From Ichthyophonus hoferi (Eukaryota > Opisthokonta > Ichthyosporea > Ichthyophonida > Ichthyophonidae), in contig NAOQ01000101.1 of the NCBI GenBank assembly GCA_002751075.1, positions 23,683 to 61,874 of the forward strand: a stretch of 38,192 nucleotides of DNA, in the 5' to 3' direction. The position numbers were made by a program, and so were the translations under genes. Shown here piece after piece: positions 11,374 to 23,600 of this stretch. Position 1 is the first letter of the stretch, and the number at the start of each line of letters is the position of its first letter. The notes under the pieces are model-generated. The model ran no database searches. It had not been told where the DNA came from and was given only the letters and a program-made list of their open reading frames with translations.

Positions 11374-12340
11374 TTAGCTTTTAAACCAAAAAACCGATTA
11401 TAATGACTGGTTTTATTTTGTGTAGTTACCATTTTGTTATTTATAACAGATTTTTTCTTTTTCTTTGGAATAAGTGTATAAAGAGATTACCATATTGATT
11501 ACGGCTATCCAATCACAATTAAACATTAATTCTTCTAGATCAATGGTATAGCTGACTAAGATATGGAAAATGATTGGCCCTGGGGGTTAATAAAGCCTAG
11601 AAGTCATACTTTTTTATGTTTATCTTACTTAAGACCCATATAGGGTCGCCATAAAAAGGTTATCAACCACCTTTATTACTTGGTGTATTTTGTAATGTGT
11701 GGTATATATATATAATTTTAAACTGGCCAGTAGAAAATGGAATACAACCCAGTACAAAATAACTATAATTAAGACTTATTATATTTACGCAATGATTTGT
11801 AATTAATGAAGGCTATACGTTTAGTGGCTGTTATTGACATCTTTACACTTCTTATTGGGTAGAAATATAAGAGTAACATCAATGTGCAATCATATGCAAA
11901 GTATATATTATAAAACATATTATAAACATCACATTTATTATAATGCCTTTGTTATTATTTAAAATAATACGAAGGTAAATCTAAAAGGTTATATGTATGA
12001 GCATTCTACATACTTTGAGGCTTAGTTAGACCCTTCCAAAAAATTTCACAGGTAATTTATACAGTATTATGAAACATAGAACAAAGTATTAATTTAATTT
12101 TTCAACAATTTCAAAAATACCTCGAATGACTAAAAGTCAATGTTTTTATTATTGCAATTATCGATACAGATCTTTAAATTAAAGATTGCAATTCGCTGTT
12201 TTAAATTTTAATCATTTTAAAATTACTCAATCCAAAAAACCAATTTCAAGTGATTGGATATTGTACACCATAGTACAATGGTTATACGAAAATATTGGTG
12301 TTCAACCACAAATAAGTTAATCAAATAATTAATTAATTAT
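11374..12340. other. convergent intergenic region
   Basis: About 970 bp of AT-rich DNA between two convergent genes, syntenin-like (+) and FRA10AC1 (-). No coding frame is supported. A minus-strand AATAAA (seen as TTTATT at 12145-12150) lies about 190 bp past the FRA10AC1 stop and could be its polyA signal. Confidence 0.5.
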
Positions 12341-15300
12341 CTAGAGAAACATACCATCAAAGTAAGCATCAAATTCCTCCTCTCTAACCTCCTCTTCATC
12401 TTTATCCCTTCTCTGTGCCCACAAATTGTCTTCTTTCTCATTCTCATTGGTTAAACCAGTATCATCTCCCTCTCCCTCTTCCTCCTTTTCTTCCCTATCA
12501 TCATCATCACTATTCTCTCTCTCGATATACGATTCACCTCCCTCCTCTCCCTCTCTCTCCCTTCTTTTTGTCCTAAGTATTCGTTTAACCTCTTTTCTCT
12601 GTTTCCTCGCCTGTTTGGCTAAACGTCTTTTGTGCTTGTGGTTGAGTTTTACACTGCATTCTGAACACAGACGAACCTAAAGGTGGGAGAGGCTAGGTGA
12701 GTATATGTACATGTATATAAGATAAGATAATCTAAGATCATATGATATGATACAATAGAATATAATGTTGCACACAGTCTTTTATCATCTCATACGTCAT
12801 ATACCAACGTATATAAATTTGCCAAATATGTACATAAATATAGATAGGGACTTAGATGCATGCAATATATAGATAGAAAGACAGCGTCATATATACCATC
12901 ATGCCAATACCACGCACACATATACCTACACAGTCCTAGCCATGCCCACTTACCTTTACCAGTGCGTTCTTTCTCTCACCATGCTCACTATAACTAAAGT
13001 TTACCTCCCAACTCTGAAGGCCTTTAGTTTCGGTACAGCGCTTGTTACCACAAATAAACTGACCTGTTTAAAAATTTAACTTTAATTAAGGGTTATCCTT
13101 GGGTAGATTAAAAAATAGATTAATATATATTGCAATTCTATTTGCACTAGTGTATTATATATTACATTATATATGATACATCTACACGTATAAACAGACC
13201 TGCTTAATATTTTAATAAAGTTATCATCAGGTTAGCTGGGAAATGGATTAATATGTATATATATTGTAATTCTATTTGCACCAATTTATCTTATATTTCA
13301 TTATATATATACCTTTATTCTACATACTAACCTTTGCCATCAAACAATTCCATTTTAGTGCGCCACCTTAATCCAATCTAATAGCAGGAAAATAGAGTTA
13401 AATGTTTAATCACACATCCCACCAATCCTACAATTTGATTAAACTAGTCTGTTTCCATTAAAATATTATTCAATAGAAAAGAGTAATAAACTGTCGAGTC
13501 GACTTGCTATTGGTTGATTAACAACCTATAAATTGTAAATATAAATATATTATAGGATAATATATAATATAATATAACATAGCATAATATAATATAATAG
13601 ACAATAATATATCCAAGCAAGAATTGACCCGTCAAATATCCTGCAAGCATCACTTAAAAAAATTTAAAACTAAAAATCTAATAGGAAAACATATTTTTAA
13701 ACAATCAAATTTACCTGTCCATCCTTATATCGTGATAGGTCGGCAATGCAGTATTCCTTGTACAGCTATTTAGAGAGATAGAAAAACACAAGATACTACT
13801 GGGTTATTGTGGGATCAATCCAATCAAGAATTCAAAATAAAAGTAGAAGTATAATGTTGCACAAACACATAAACGTATATATTAATGCGCATTCTAGATC
13901 GGTCCGATACTATCATTTATGCAAAAGAGTAATTCTAAAATTTAAATTGTCACATATATATTACAAGTTATAATATTGCCAACAAGTTTCGGTTGTTGGC
14001 GGTAATAATTCACCTAATTCAATCAAAGCAAGTAAGCTGACCCAACTCAAAATATCATGATGATGATGTAAAATACCTAATATGGTAATGAGAAATGACG
14101 TAACGCAGCTAGTATGGTAGTTCAGTGTAGCGAGATGACTCTAATTACATCATTTTGACAACATCAAAATACAACATTTCCAAACACATTTCCGCACTAT
14201 GCTTCTAGGCCTCTCTCAACATCACGCATATCATATAATAACATACCCAATCATAATACACACTCTCTCTCTCCCTCTACATCTCTCTACCATAATACTT
14301 ATTTTACAATACCATACCTTATCATAGTATTTTTTAGCTAATTGTTTTTCCCAAGTAAGATCCACTTCATCTTCAGATGTCCAAAGAAATCTGCAATCAT
14401 AGGTTGGCAGCGTATGAAAACACATAATTAAAATAAAGCAATACAGGAAATGACTGGCTATACTATATTATGACTACAACACAATATAACAACAATTTCA
14501 TGTTTGTATGTGGTTAATGGAATTATTGTATTACTACTATATTATAGTATATTGTATTGTATTATATTGGAGTACACTACATTACATTACAATACACTAT
14601 ACTGCATCCACATTATATATACATGATACTATATACACTATACTATATATAACATACTATATCCACACTATACTATCTACACCATGCGATATATACTATA
14701 CTATAACGATACTATACACCCTACCTGTGCTCATCCTTAATTACATCCATATCTGTCTTGCCTCTGGGCTCGGTGTACTTAGCGTTATCCGATTCGTTCC
14801 CATAGTACATAATGTATTGACGAATAAAATGGTGATGACGTTCGTGCTACCAATCATTAAGGACGTGAATAGACGTGGTAACCAGGCAGATATAAGTAAA
14901 CACAGAAAATACTTCAATTCTAACATATAATATATCATATAAGGCAGTTAATTAACACCTATGATTGGTCCATAGGGTAGTTATGGAAACCAGGCCCAAC
15001 TACTATAGGATAATATACAAATAAAAAGTAAATGGTATAAAATAAATAGGTAAGCCATATATATATAGATATATATGTATGTATATGTATATATAATATG
15101 TTTGCATATATATATATATATGAATATATACATGTAATATGTATACATGTACCTAAACAGAAATAATAAACCATCAACCTACAAATAGAGGACATGGCCC
15201 GACCCGATCCGTCTATAAACCCAAAACCAACAGAGAAACTATGCGCTTTAAAGATACAGCATTCATAGAACCATAAACACTAGGAGGAGGTGGCGGAGGG

Positions 15301-15432
15301 TGTGCACTGGTAATGAATTTTCTTCTCTTTCTAGTCCCATCTAACCCATCCTCTCTTCCTCTCTTCCCTTCATCCTCAGGGTCTGACGTATACCCTCCTG
15401 TGTGTATCTTACTTCTAGCTGTGAGCTTCTTG

Positions 15433-15463
<31 letters not shown>

Positions 15464-15763
15464 GAACGTGCATTTGTATATGTATATCCATATGTATCTG
15501 TATATCAGTGTGTATTTATAATATAATATAATATAATATAGCGTAATATACGATAATATTATGAAATGTGTTTGTGTTTGTGTATACACATATGATTATA
15601 TGTATGCATATGTGCAATTGTGCAAGCGCTTGTGTATGTGCATATGTATGCATACAGACCTCTATTTACCCTGTTTATAATAGTTGGGTTCAGGTTTATA
15701 TCTACCCATCTCTCTGATAATCATCATTTTTATTATCATATAACCTACCTCTGCAAAATCCAT
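12341..15763 (-). CDS. FRA10AC1: FRA10AC1 homologue, eight-exon gene (300 aa predicted)
   Basis: Rebuilt from GT-AG exons on the minus strand: 15763-15749 (tentative), 15407-15258, 14846-14725, 14390-14318, 13765-13715, 13377-13332, 13063-12954 and 12676-12341. All phases agree. The product follows human FRA10AC1 (315 aa) almost from end to end. An N-terminal GGYTSDPEDE is like GGYDSDFSDDE. HERHHHFIRQYIMYYG (56-71) is like QRHTKFVNDYILYYG. DLTWEKQLAKKYYDK (106-120) is nearly identical, as is CGNKRC...SWEVNF (157-174). LCSECSVKLNHKHKRR follows at 192-207, and the C-terminus EEEFDAYFDGMFL matches EEEFDEYFQDLFL. C157/C162 and C193/C196 are conserved cysteine pairs that could bind zinc; this is inference. 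Residues about 215-285 are a low-complexity acidic and basic linker. FRA10AC1 is a conserved nuclear protein associated with spliceosomal complexes. The least certain part is the first exon. Confidence 0.9.
13556..13600. repeat. degenerate (ATAAT)n tract
   Basis: TATAATATAATATAACATAGCATAATAT pattern in an intron of the FRA10AC1 homologue, with period about five and scattered substitutions. The same kind of repeat recurs in many other introns of this window. Confidence 0.7.
15435..15545. repeat. (TA)n and (ATAAT)n tracts near FRA10AC1 5' end
   Basis: A pure TA run at about 15439-15463 is followed by TGTATATG-type sequence and an ATAATATAATATA stretch at 15517-15540. It lies in the proposed first intron of FRA10AC1. 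The TA run is a likely length-polymorphic microsatellite. Confidence 0.75.
15749..15763 (-). CDS. FRA10AC1: candidate first coding exon of FRA10AC1 (MDFAE)
   Basis: On the minus strand, AACATGGATTTTGCAGAG is followed by GTAGGT, which gives a good start context and a strong donor. It encodes five residues ending in phase 0. The next exon reads in phase 0 from an AAG acceptor at 15408-15410 into IHTGGYTSDPEDE, and human FRA10AC1 starts with a similarly short MHGHGGYDSD. Exon 2 itself contains no suitable ATG before the conserved block, so an upstream start exon is needed. Another ATG further upstream could equally be used. Confidence 0.4.
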
Positions 15764-17539
15764 GTTACTGTGTTAGCTCAAAATTACTGTAGCTATGACT
15801 ATATGACTATATGTATATTATACCTCTACTTATATGTAGTATAATTATATGTTCATAGTTTATATATTATTTCCCATATCATTATATATGAGTAGAACCA
15901 AATAACAAGAAATATTAAATGGCGGGACATCGCTGAAGTGTTCAAAGGACAATGCGGGACATATACATAAATGGATAGTATGACATCATATTAAGGTAGA
16001 CATCTGAACGAGCGGAGATCTGGACACTGATCATTGTATTCGTGTGCCAAAAATAAACTAGACATTGCAATAACAGTGCAGTTATTATATACATATATAT
16101 TGTGATATTATTTAATTAAATAATCAAATGCAATTTTTTTTTGTGCTATGAGTGATTTCATATCAGCTGGGGCCTTTATTGATTGTTTCCGTTCCCTTTT
16201 ACCCTTTCCCGACCTTCGTTTATCACGGGTGATAATTATAGCCGTGTTCACTAATGTAAATAGGACCAATAATGAACATCATTATTGGTTAATACAATCC
16301 ACGAAAGATCACTTAAGGCCCTCTAGATTTGTCTCAATTTATCTCGAATCTAGTACTATATAACCTAATTTGCAGGAATTTCCTCATTAGTGCTCATAAC
16401 CATGCGATATTAACAAATCAATCTAATTGTTGAGCACAATATACTTGATCAATTAATGTAATATTGAGGCTGATCATTTCATTATGCGCTTGGCATCAGG
16501 ACTTCGGCCAAACTACGAATTTATTTGGAGTTAATGGTTTTGTGATTAGTAGACATCCAGCTGGGTTTGTTATTGCCACCCTAAATTAATGACGTAATGA
16601 CTAACATTCCTTTACTCCGCCATTCCCTATTGGTTATCATGACCCATACTCGGTTTGCTTTTTGAGAGTCTTGACTCTCAATCGGCTATTATAAACCTAC
16701 CTCAGTGGTGAGTTTATAATAAAGTAACCCAATATCATGTATTTTTCACACTTGCCATGTTTAATATTAATTTTCAAATACTACAATCATAGGCCCGAAA
16801 GGATCAAGACTAATATATACTATCAAAATTATATTATGAGCAATAACCTACTAACTGAATTTGTTGCATTATTTGTGGATATAATTAATTGAGTGAATTT
16901 GGATGCCCAATACTTGGGTATCCTTGATAAACTGGCTCCATGTCATGCTGGAATTTATCGCCAGCAAATTTCCATAACATGATATCTCTGTTCAAACTCA
17001 TTGGTTATTACAAAAATAACTTTGATTGGAGTTAAAGTTCTTATTTCTCAGGTTGGCTTAGGCAGTTTGTATTTTTAGAAGAAGCCTTGTTTTCATAAAA
17101 CATATTTTACGTTTTTAAACTTAGAGTAAAAATAATTTTACATAATAGCTTATAGGAACAAATAGTAAAGAGGTTAATCGCCTTTGTTCGCCTGGGCAAA
17201 TGTTATGTCAAAACATATTTTCCGGTACGAGCAATCCATTGGTTGACCTATAGGCTATCTTATCCGTAAACTTTGGCAAACTAATAGGAAGTAGAGGATA
17301 TAATGGTCTCCAATTATATCGGCTTCAAATCTAATAAAATTAGTATGCGAGTAAAACTAGAGTCATGTTTTTAATGAACGTATTTTGTAACGTCACCTTC
17401 ATTATTCTAAACTACTACTATTACGTTAATTACGACGTTTTAATGTGTAGTTTATCCGGTAATACATATATAAAATAAAGTATTAATTATTGTGAATAAT
17501 AACTATAACGTAAAGTGAAAAGAAAAGTGTAGTGTAGAT
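15764..17539. other. head-to-head intergenic region
   Basis: About 1.8 kb separates the divergently transcribed FRA10AC1 homologue (-) and the C2-VASt gene (+), so it should hold both promoters. A 71-codon frame at 16148-16363 has no recognisable motif. A TATA-like TATATAAAA at 17467-17475 lies 65-73 bp before the proposed start of the plus-strand gene, but such strings are common in this AT-rich DNA. ATTGG and CCAAT boxes are frequent, for example near 16268, 16284 and 16630. Confidence 0.45.
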
Positions 17540-17603
17540 ATGTCTGTGTTTGTACCTAACGATGTTGATTCTGTCGATGACCAAATTCTTACATTTTCAG
17601 AAA
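17540..17603 (+). CDS. proposed exon 1 of C2-VASt gene
   Basis: ATG at 17540 opens a 21-codon stretch (MSVFVPNDVDSVDD then QILTFSE) rich in Asp and Val. It ends at a GTGTGG donor in phase 1, as the next exon (18509, acceptor ATTAG) requires. The junction codon would be ATG (Met). The donor is weak and an earlier GTACCT donor in phase 0 exists, so the N-terminus could differ. The frame is open and the start lies 32 bp after an A-rich leader. Confidence 0.4.
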
Positions 17604-20600
17604 GTGTGGCTCCCTTTCTTTTCGTTTTCACGTTTGTTATGTTATGCCATTATTTATGCCTATATCTTTATCAATTATCTCTTGTATTTCTTTAAAAAGG
17701 TGGTGTTGGTGACCCAATGTGCTTTAGAGAATGTTTCTGTTTTGCTTCGTGTTTTGCCTTATGACTTCTCTCTTACCCAAATAAAATACATATGATTTAA
17801 TATAATATGCTATAATTTAATATAATCGGATATATTGCAAAATAGTATGATACATTATGGTATGGTACATTATTATACTATATGGTACAATATATTATGT
17901 TATGATACAATATGATATGTTATAGTACAAACTGGTACAACCTAATATATAATACAAACTGATACAACATAATATACAATAAAATGTTATACAACATATG
18001 ATATAATATAATACAATACAATAGGGCATAATACATAGTACAATATGATATGATATTACATAATATGACAATATTTCAAGATACAATATTATATTGTTAT
18101 GATATGATGTAATACAAATGCATATGCACAGGCATCCTGATATAACCCACCCTTGCATACACTTACACCAAATATTTTTCACATTGCTCTTATAAAATGC
18201 ATTAAAAAAATTGTTTGTTTGTTTTCTGACTGCACACGGCCTCTGTCTATTGAGTTATATAAATAAATAAATACGTGTATGTATTATGCCCTGGCCATCC
18301 TTATCGACCTAAAACATATTTTTAACCCACCCATCCCCATCCTCTCCCTGCATTTTTGTTTTTTTTTCCTCTTCTATTCTTATCATTTTTCTTTCTATAT
18401 ATATATATATGCATTTCTTTCATTCTCTCTCTTTCTCCTCTTTTGTCTTTTTTTCTCTTTTTTACTCGTCGCACTATCTCATTCTCATTCATTAATTCTT
18501 AATATTAGTGGAGGTAGTAGCACCGGAAGGTCTTCGCCGATTGGGTGATGGTCTTTTTAAGAAAGTTTTAAAACTACTTATATATAACGTCACATTTGAT
18601 ATACTAGATGCCCCTCTACCTAAAGGTATAATACATACTGTATGTCTGTAATATTATATAATACAATACATTATAATGCAATACAATGCAATATAATATA
18701 ATATAGCATAATATAATATGGCATAATATAATATAATACAATACAATGCAATCTAATATAATATAGCATGCAACACTAACATAGGCCCATGTACACACCA
18801 AGTACCACATATTACTGTGAGGGTTAGACACTACTTCTCTAACTAGGGGTGAGATTGAGATATTATTTTTCATTACTTTTTATTTTTCTAAAACAATATT
18901 TTTATATACCACTAAACATAAAACCATATTTTGCTTTTTTTAAGTGCTAGTAGACCTCGCTATCTCCATTAGGTAATTTACTAATCGTACACAAATAATC
19001 GCATATAATCGTTGATTACTTATGCATTTCCTCTCCACCAAGGCCGAAATATATGTAATTCTAGCACGCACATCTGCCCTTTATACAACATACTGTTACA
19101 AAGCTAAAGCAATAAGGATCTAGTATGTGAAAGCACCCGAATTTAATAGTGTGATTTGGCTGGTGTGCAGGTAGAGAGGCCTATGTTATATCCCAATACT
19201 GTTCACAATCATTGCTTACTGCTACTAGTAGACAGGCCGAGTGGAATGCTACCCAAACATTGTATGTAATTATATCTTACTTCTTGCTTCTTCATTGATT
19301 TACTATTTACTTATTAATATAATATATATAGTTGAAATATAGTTGAAATGACGGAAGTAGTGCGATATGATTGGCAGTGCATGATAATGCAATTGCAATA
19401 GTATTGTAATGATATATATAATTTGAGACATGGCTACACCAATCAATTAAGGACATCACAATTAAATACAATAAAACCAATTAAAAACAATTTTAATAAA
19501 AATATGAGTTAAAAACAAATTTTAATTACAGTCAATTAAATTAATTACGATTAACTAGAGGATGACAGCAAAATAGCTATATATAGAAGGCAAGTTTAAA
19601 TCCTTAACAACAATTGGTGGATGTAGGGTTGTTAATAGGTTATGGAATGAACCAAAGGTGGTAATCTGATCTGATCCGACCCAAATCAAGATTAACCCAT
19701 TAGAGCCCATTGCTAAACCATTGGAATTGTCGTCTTCTGAGTTGAGGCATGGGACTGTATAGGACTTGATTACAATTAAATATTTCAATCCGCTTACCTG
19801 TCTATCCATATATATATATGTGTGTCTCTTTTTGTTTTTTCCAAAATTGTTATATAGCTCCCTTATGTTTAACTAGGCATTGTAATCACTTATTTGCACA
19901 ATTAAATTAACACAGTTGGCCTTTGGCTAATACGCAGGGACATCTCATTATATTAAATTAAATTAAGTTAGATTAAATTAAATTCATTTATTTGAACTTT
20001 TTATTGTATGTCAAACCATGAGGGTTCATGATATTAGTCATAACCAATAACCAATAAGCAATAGGAAAGGTACTCGTAGACCCATAGGACTCTGTATTAA
20101 AATATTGCAATTCGCTAAATATAGGAAGTTAATGAAGATGCGTGGACCTTATTGGAGCACACAATCACCAACTAGTTCCTTCTATTATCCTATTAGAGTC
20201 CACTGATCATTGACTGATTTCATAGGAAGTCAATACTCACTGTACATTCCATTTTAATAACTATACGGCTAACCAATGAATTTACTGATTGTTGTAACAA
20301 TCTTCATAAAAGGTCGCACAGTTTGTTTGACTTCGTACGTCATGACCCTGTGCCATAGACATTATCGGCCAACCAAAACGGGTATCCAAGTAGATACACT
20401 GACCACACATACATACATTTATCCATACACACGTTTTTCAAAACTATGCAATGGTTTTTGGTGCTCCAAGATCAACTTGTAGAATAAGAGGCACTTCTAA
20501 TAGAAAATAAAAAAATTAGCAATAATATCAATAATGACTATGATATTATACAGGGTTCTAGACGACCCTGAATGCTTTGAATTGAATATGTCAGTATGGG

Positions 20601-23600
20601 CCAAAGAGGAAGGAAGGTAGGGGGAGATACACTATGTGGCTGTAGTATATTTTTATTATATTGGTATATCAGTATTTATTAGCATTTATAGGATGGTATG
20701 GTAGAGTAAAGTAAGGTTTTGTATGAGCTAATATGCTATAGTATGATATGGCAGTGTAGTATATAATATGATATAGTATAACATAATTCAATAAACTATA
20801 ATATAATATACTATAATATAATCAACATAATGAAATATAATATGAAATAATACAATATAACATAACATAATACATAATACCCCAGTACCTTTCAAGTGTT
20901 ATATTTTCTGAGCCAGTTCTAATAGCGAAATAAATCTCCGCCTATACTCCTAAGTAAACAAAAGAAGATAATAAAATGATATAAAGAGTATATAAACTGC
21001 ACTGTAATTTGTATGTGTATTTGTATGTCGGCGCATATTTATGAAAAAAATAATATCTGTGGCACTATTTATATATGAATTCATGTCTGTGGAGTAATAT
21101 ATGTATTTATCCAAGGTGTTCTTCTCTTTTCCTTTCACTTTATTTTTGGAAAATTAGGTGAGACGGTAAATAAACAACACAATTTATTCATAAACGTACA
21201 CTCTAATATACAATAACATCTATTTATTACTTTTCAGCCATGCATATAGTATATTGTAGATGTGTTTACTTGTTTGCTTACCCATATATATTTGATTGTT
21301 AAAAGAGATATCACAAGTAGATCTATGTGTGAAGTATATGGCATCTCATACAATATCATAAATACTACTTATTCATACTGCGTATATATGCTTACACAGT
21401 ATTTATGATGGCCTAAAATATAATATGACGGTTCATAATAGCAATAATAATAATGGTGGTAATGGTAAGAATCTATATATATGATATTCACAAATATACG
21501 TATAGGAAGATAGTCTAGACCAACAAGCCATTGAGCCAATCATCAATTTACCTAATCATTTTCTGCCTCCCAGGACGGATATAATGATAGGATTGGCCAT
21601 AATTCCATTGGAGGAGGGATTTCTCCAGGTGGTCGATGACGCTACTGTGACGTCACCTGCTCGTACCTTCTCCCTCTATACCAAAGGTAAGTTAAGTGGC
21701 TGTAGTCTAATTAGGTCAGAGAGAAACTATAGATAGTAGATATTTTAACGTATCTTGCCATCTATTTCCAAATGATGCTTTCAAATGTATACTGCCATAC
21801 ATACGTAAATACTATCATACATATTATCATACTATCACGCATACTATCATACATATTATCATACTATCACGCATACTATCATACTTTATTACTTTCATAA
21901 TATCATACATACTATTGTACATAATATTACAAATAATATCATAATATCATACCTACTAACATACTTACTATCATACTATCATAGCAGATCATTTTAAAGT
22001 GGGCAGCATAGTGGTATCACTTGATATCCTTGACCCTGATGCCAAATTAATTCGCCGCTCCTTCATGAGCGAATCAGTACCCACATTATTTCCAAATTGG
22101 GACAGAGGGAATAGAAGGTGTGTGTTTTGTATTTAAATTGAAATTTATTTAGCCATTGTTTGATTGTTCTATTCATTTTATATTTGGCCTACTTTTTTTC
22201 TGATCCAATTACTTCTTTATATTTATGTCTATTTAAATGATTTCATTTTAAAAAATCACCTTACTCTTTTTTATTAATCTTTTCTTGATATTGATATGGT
22301 ATTAATCTTATCATCTTATAATTATTTGTAAGGATTTACTCATATTGTTTTATTAATTTGTATTTAATTTTCAGTAGTTTTATTCCTTTATTCATCATCT
22401 TTTACTTCACTCTTAATTAATTATTATTCTTACTTAGTTTTCAATTGGACCTAGTAGCCCAATCATATATGCCTGAGTAATTCCAAGGACCAATTAAATT
22501 TCGTCTAGCTAAATAGTATTACCAAGGCCCTACTAATCACCATCTCATATCTTTTTCATAATAGTTTTATTTATTCAGGTGTTCTTTTTCTTTCTTATGT
22601 TTCATTTATAGATTACTCAACGTATATTTGTTGTGTTACAATGAAAGGTGGAAATTTAGTATAATCTAATATAATGACATATTCCAGTACTATTCACATA
22701 GTGAAAATCTGATATTCTCTAATATTCTCTTCTTCTTTCTAATATTCTCCTCTCTTTTCTAATTTTCTCATCTCCTTTCTAATTCTAATATTCTCTTCTC
22801 CTTTCTAATATTTTTCTCTCCTTTCTAATACTCTCTTCTCCTTTCTAATATTTTTCTCTCCTTTCTAGTACTCTCTTCTCCTTTCTAATATTCTCTTCTC
22901 CTTTCTAATATTATCCTCTCCTTTCTAATATTATTTTCTCCTTTCTAATCTTTTTTTTCTCCTTTTTTAATATTCTATAATAATCAATGAGTGGACTCGT
23001 AGTTTATTGTTGGAAAAGCTACTAGATCCTGAGGGTAAGAAGAAAATGAAAGACACAAAGGAGGATAATGGGATTAAAATAAAAAAAGATAGCAAAGAAA
23101 TAATGGAACGAACAGGGAATGATACGGGAGAGGTTATAGATGATAGTGTGAGAGAGAACAGAGAGGATAAAGAAGAAAAAGAAGATGATGAATCTGATAA
23201 AGAGAATGAACCAATAGTGGAAAGTGGTTCAGATGGAATAAAAGACTCTGTTTCTGTATTACCTACCAAGGATGTTGAGTTGGTAAAGTCACATGTGGAG
23301 AGAAAGGAATCAGTAAAGAGAAAGAACAGTGTAAGGCATAGAAAGATCAACACCCCTGATAAACTGCTTAAACTCGTTCGGTTGATGACTGGTGGGAATA
23401 AAGTAGGAGGCTGTATTTGTGTAATGTGTATTTATATGCACCTATATATTTATATATATACACCCGCCTGTGTCTACATACACACCTAACTATGCCTAAT
23501 ATATATGTTGGTATCTATATGTCGACATATATATAGGTATGTATATGTATATAGGCGTGTGTATGCATTATGTACCTAGTTGGCCAATATTGATAATATT

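Noticed and set aside
12426-12680. Plus-strand Ser/Pro-rich frame
   Set aside because: Antisense of the acidic last exon of the FRA10AC1 homologue.
21800-21985. CRISPR-like array
   Set aside because: Short simple-sequence units without unique spacers, in an intron of a eukaryotic gene.
23007-23489. Treating the charged frame as a separate small gene
   Set aside because: It lacks an ATG, starts right after an acceptor in the phase needed by the preceding exon, and has a proper donor at 23403.
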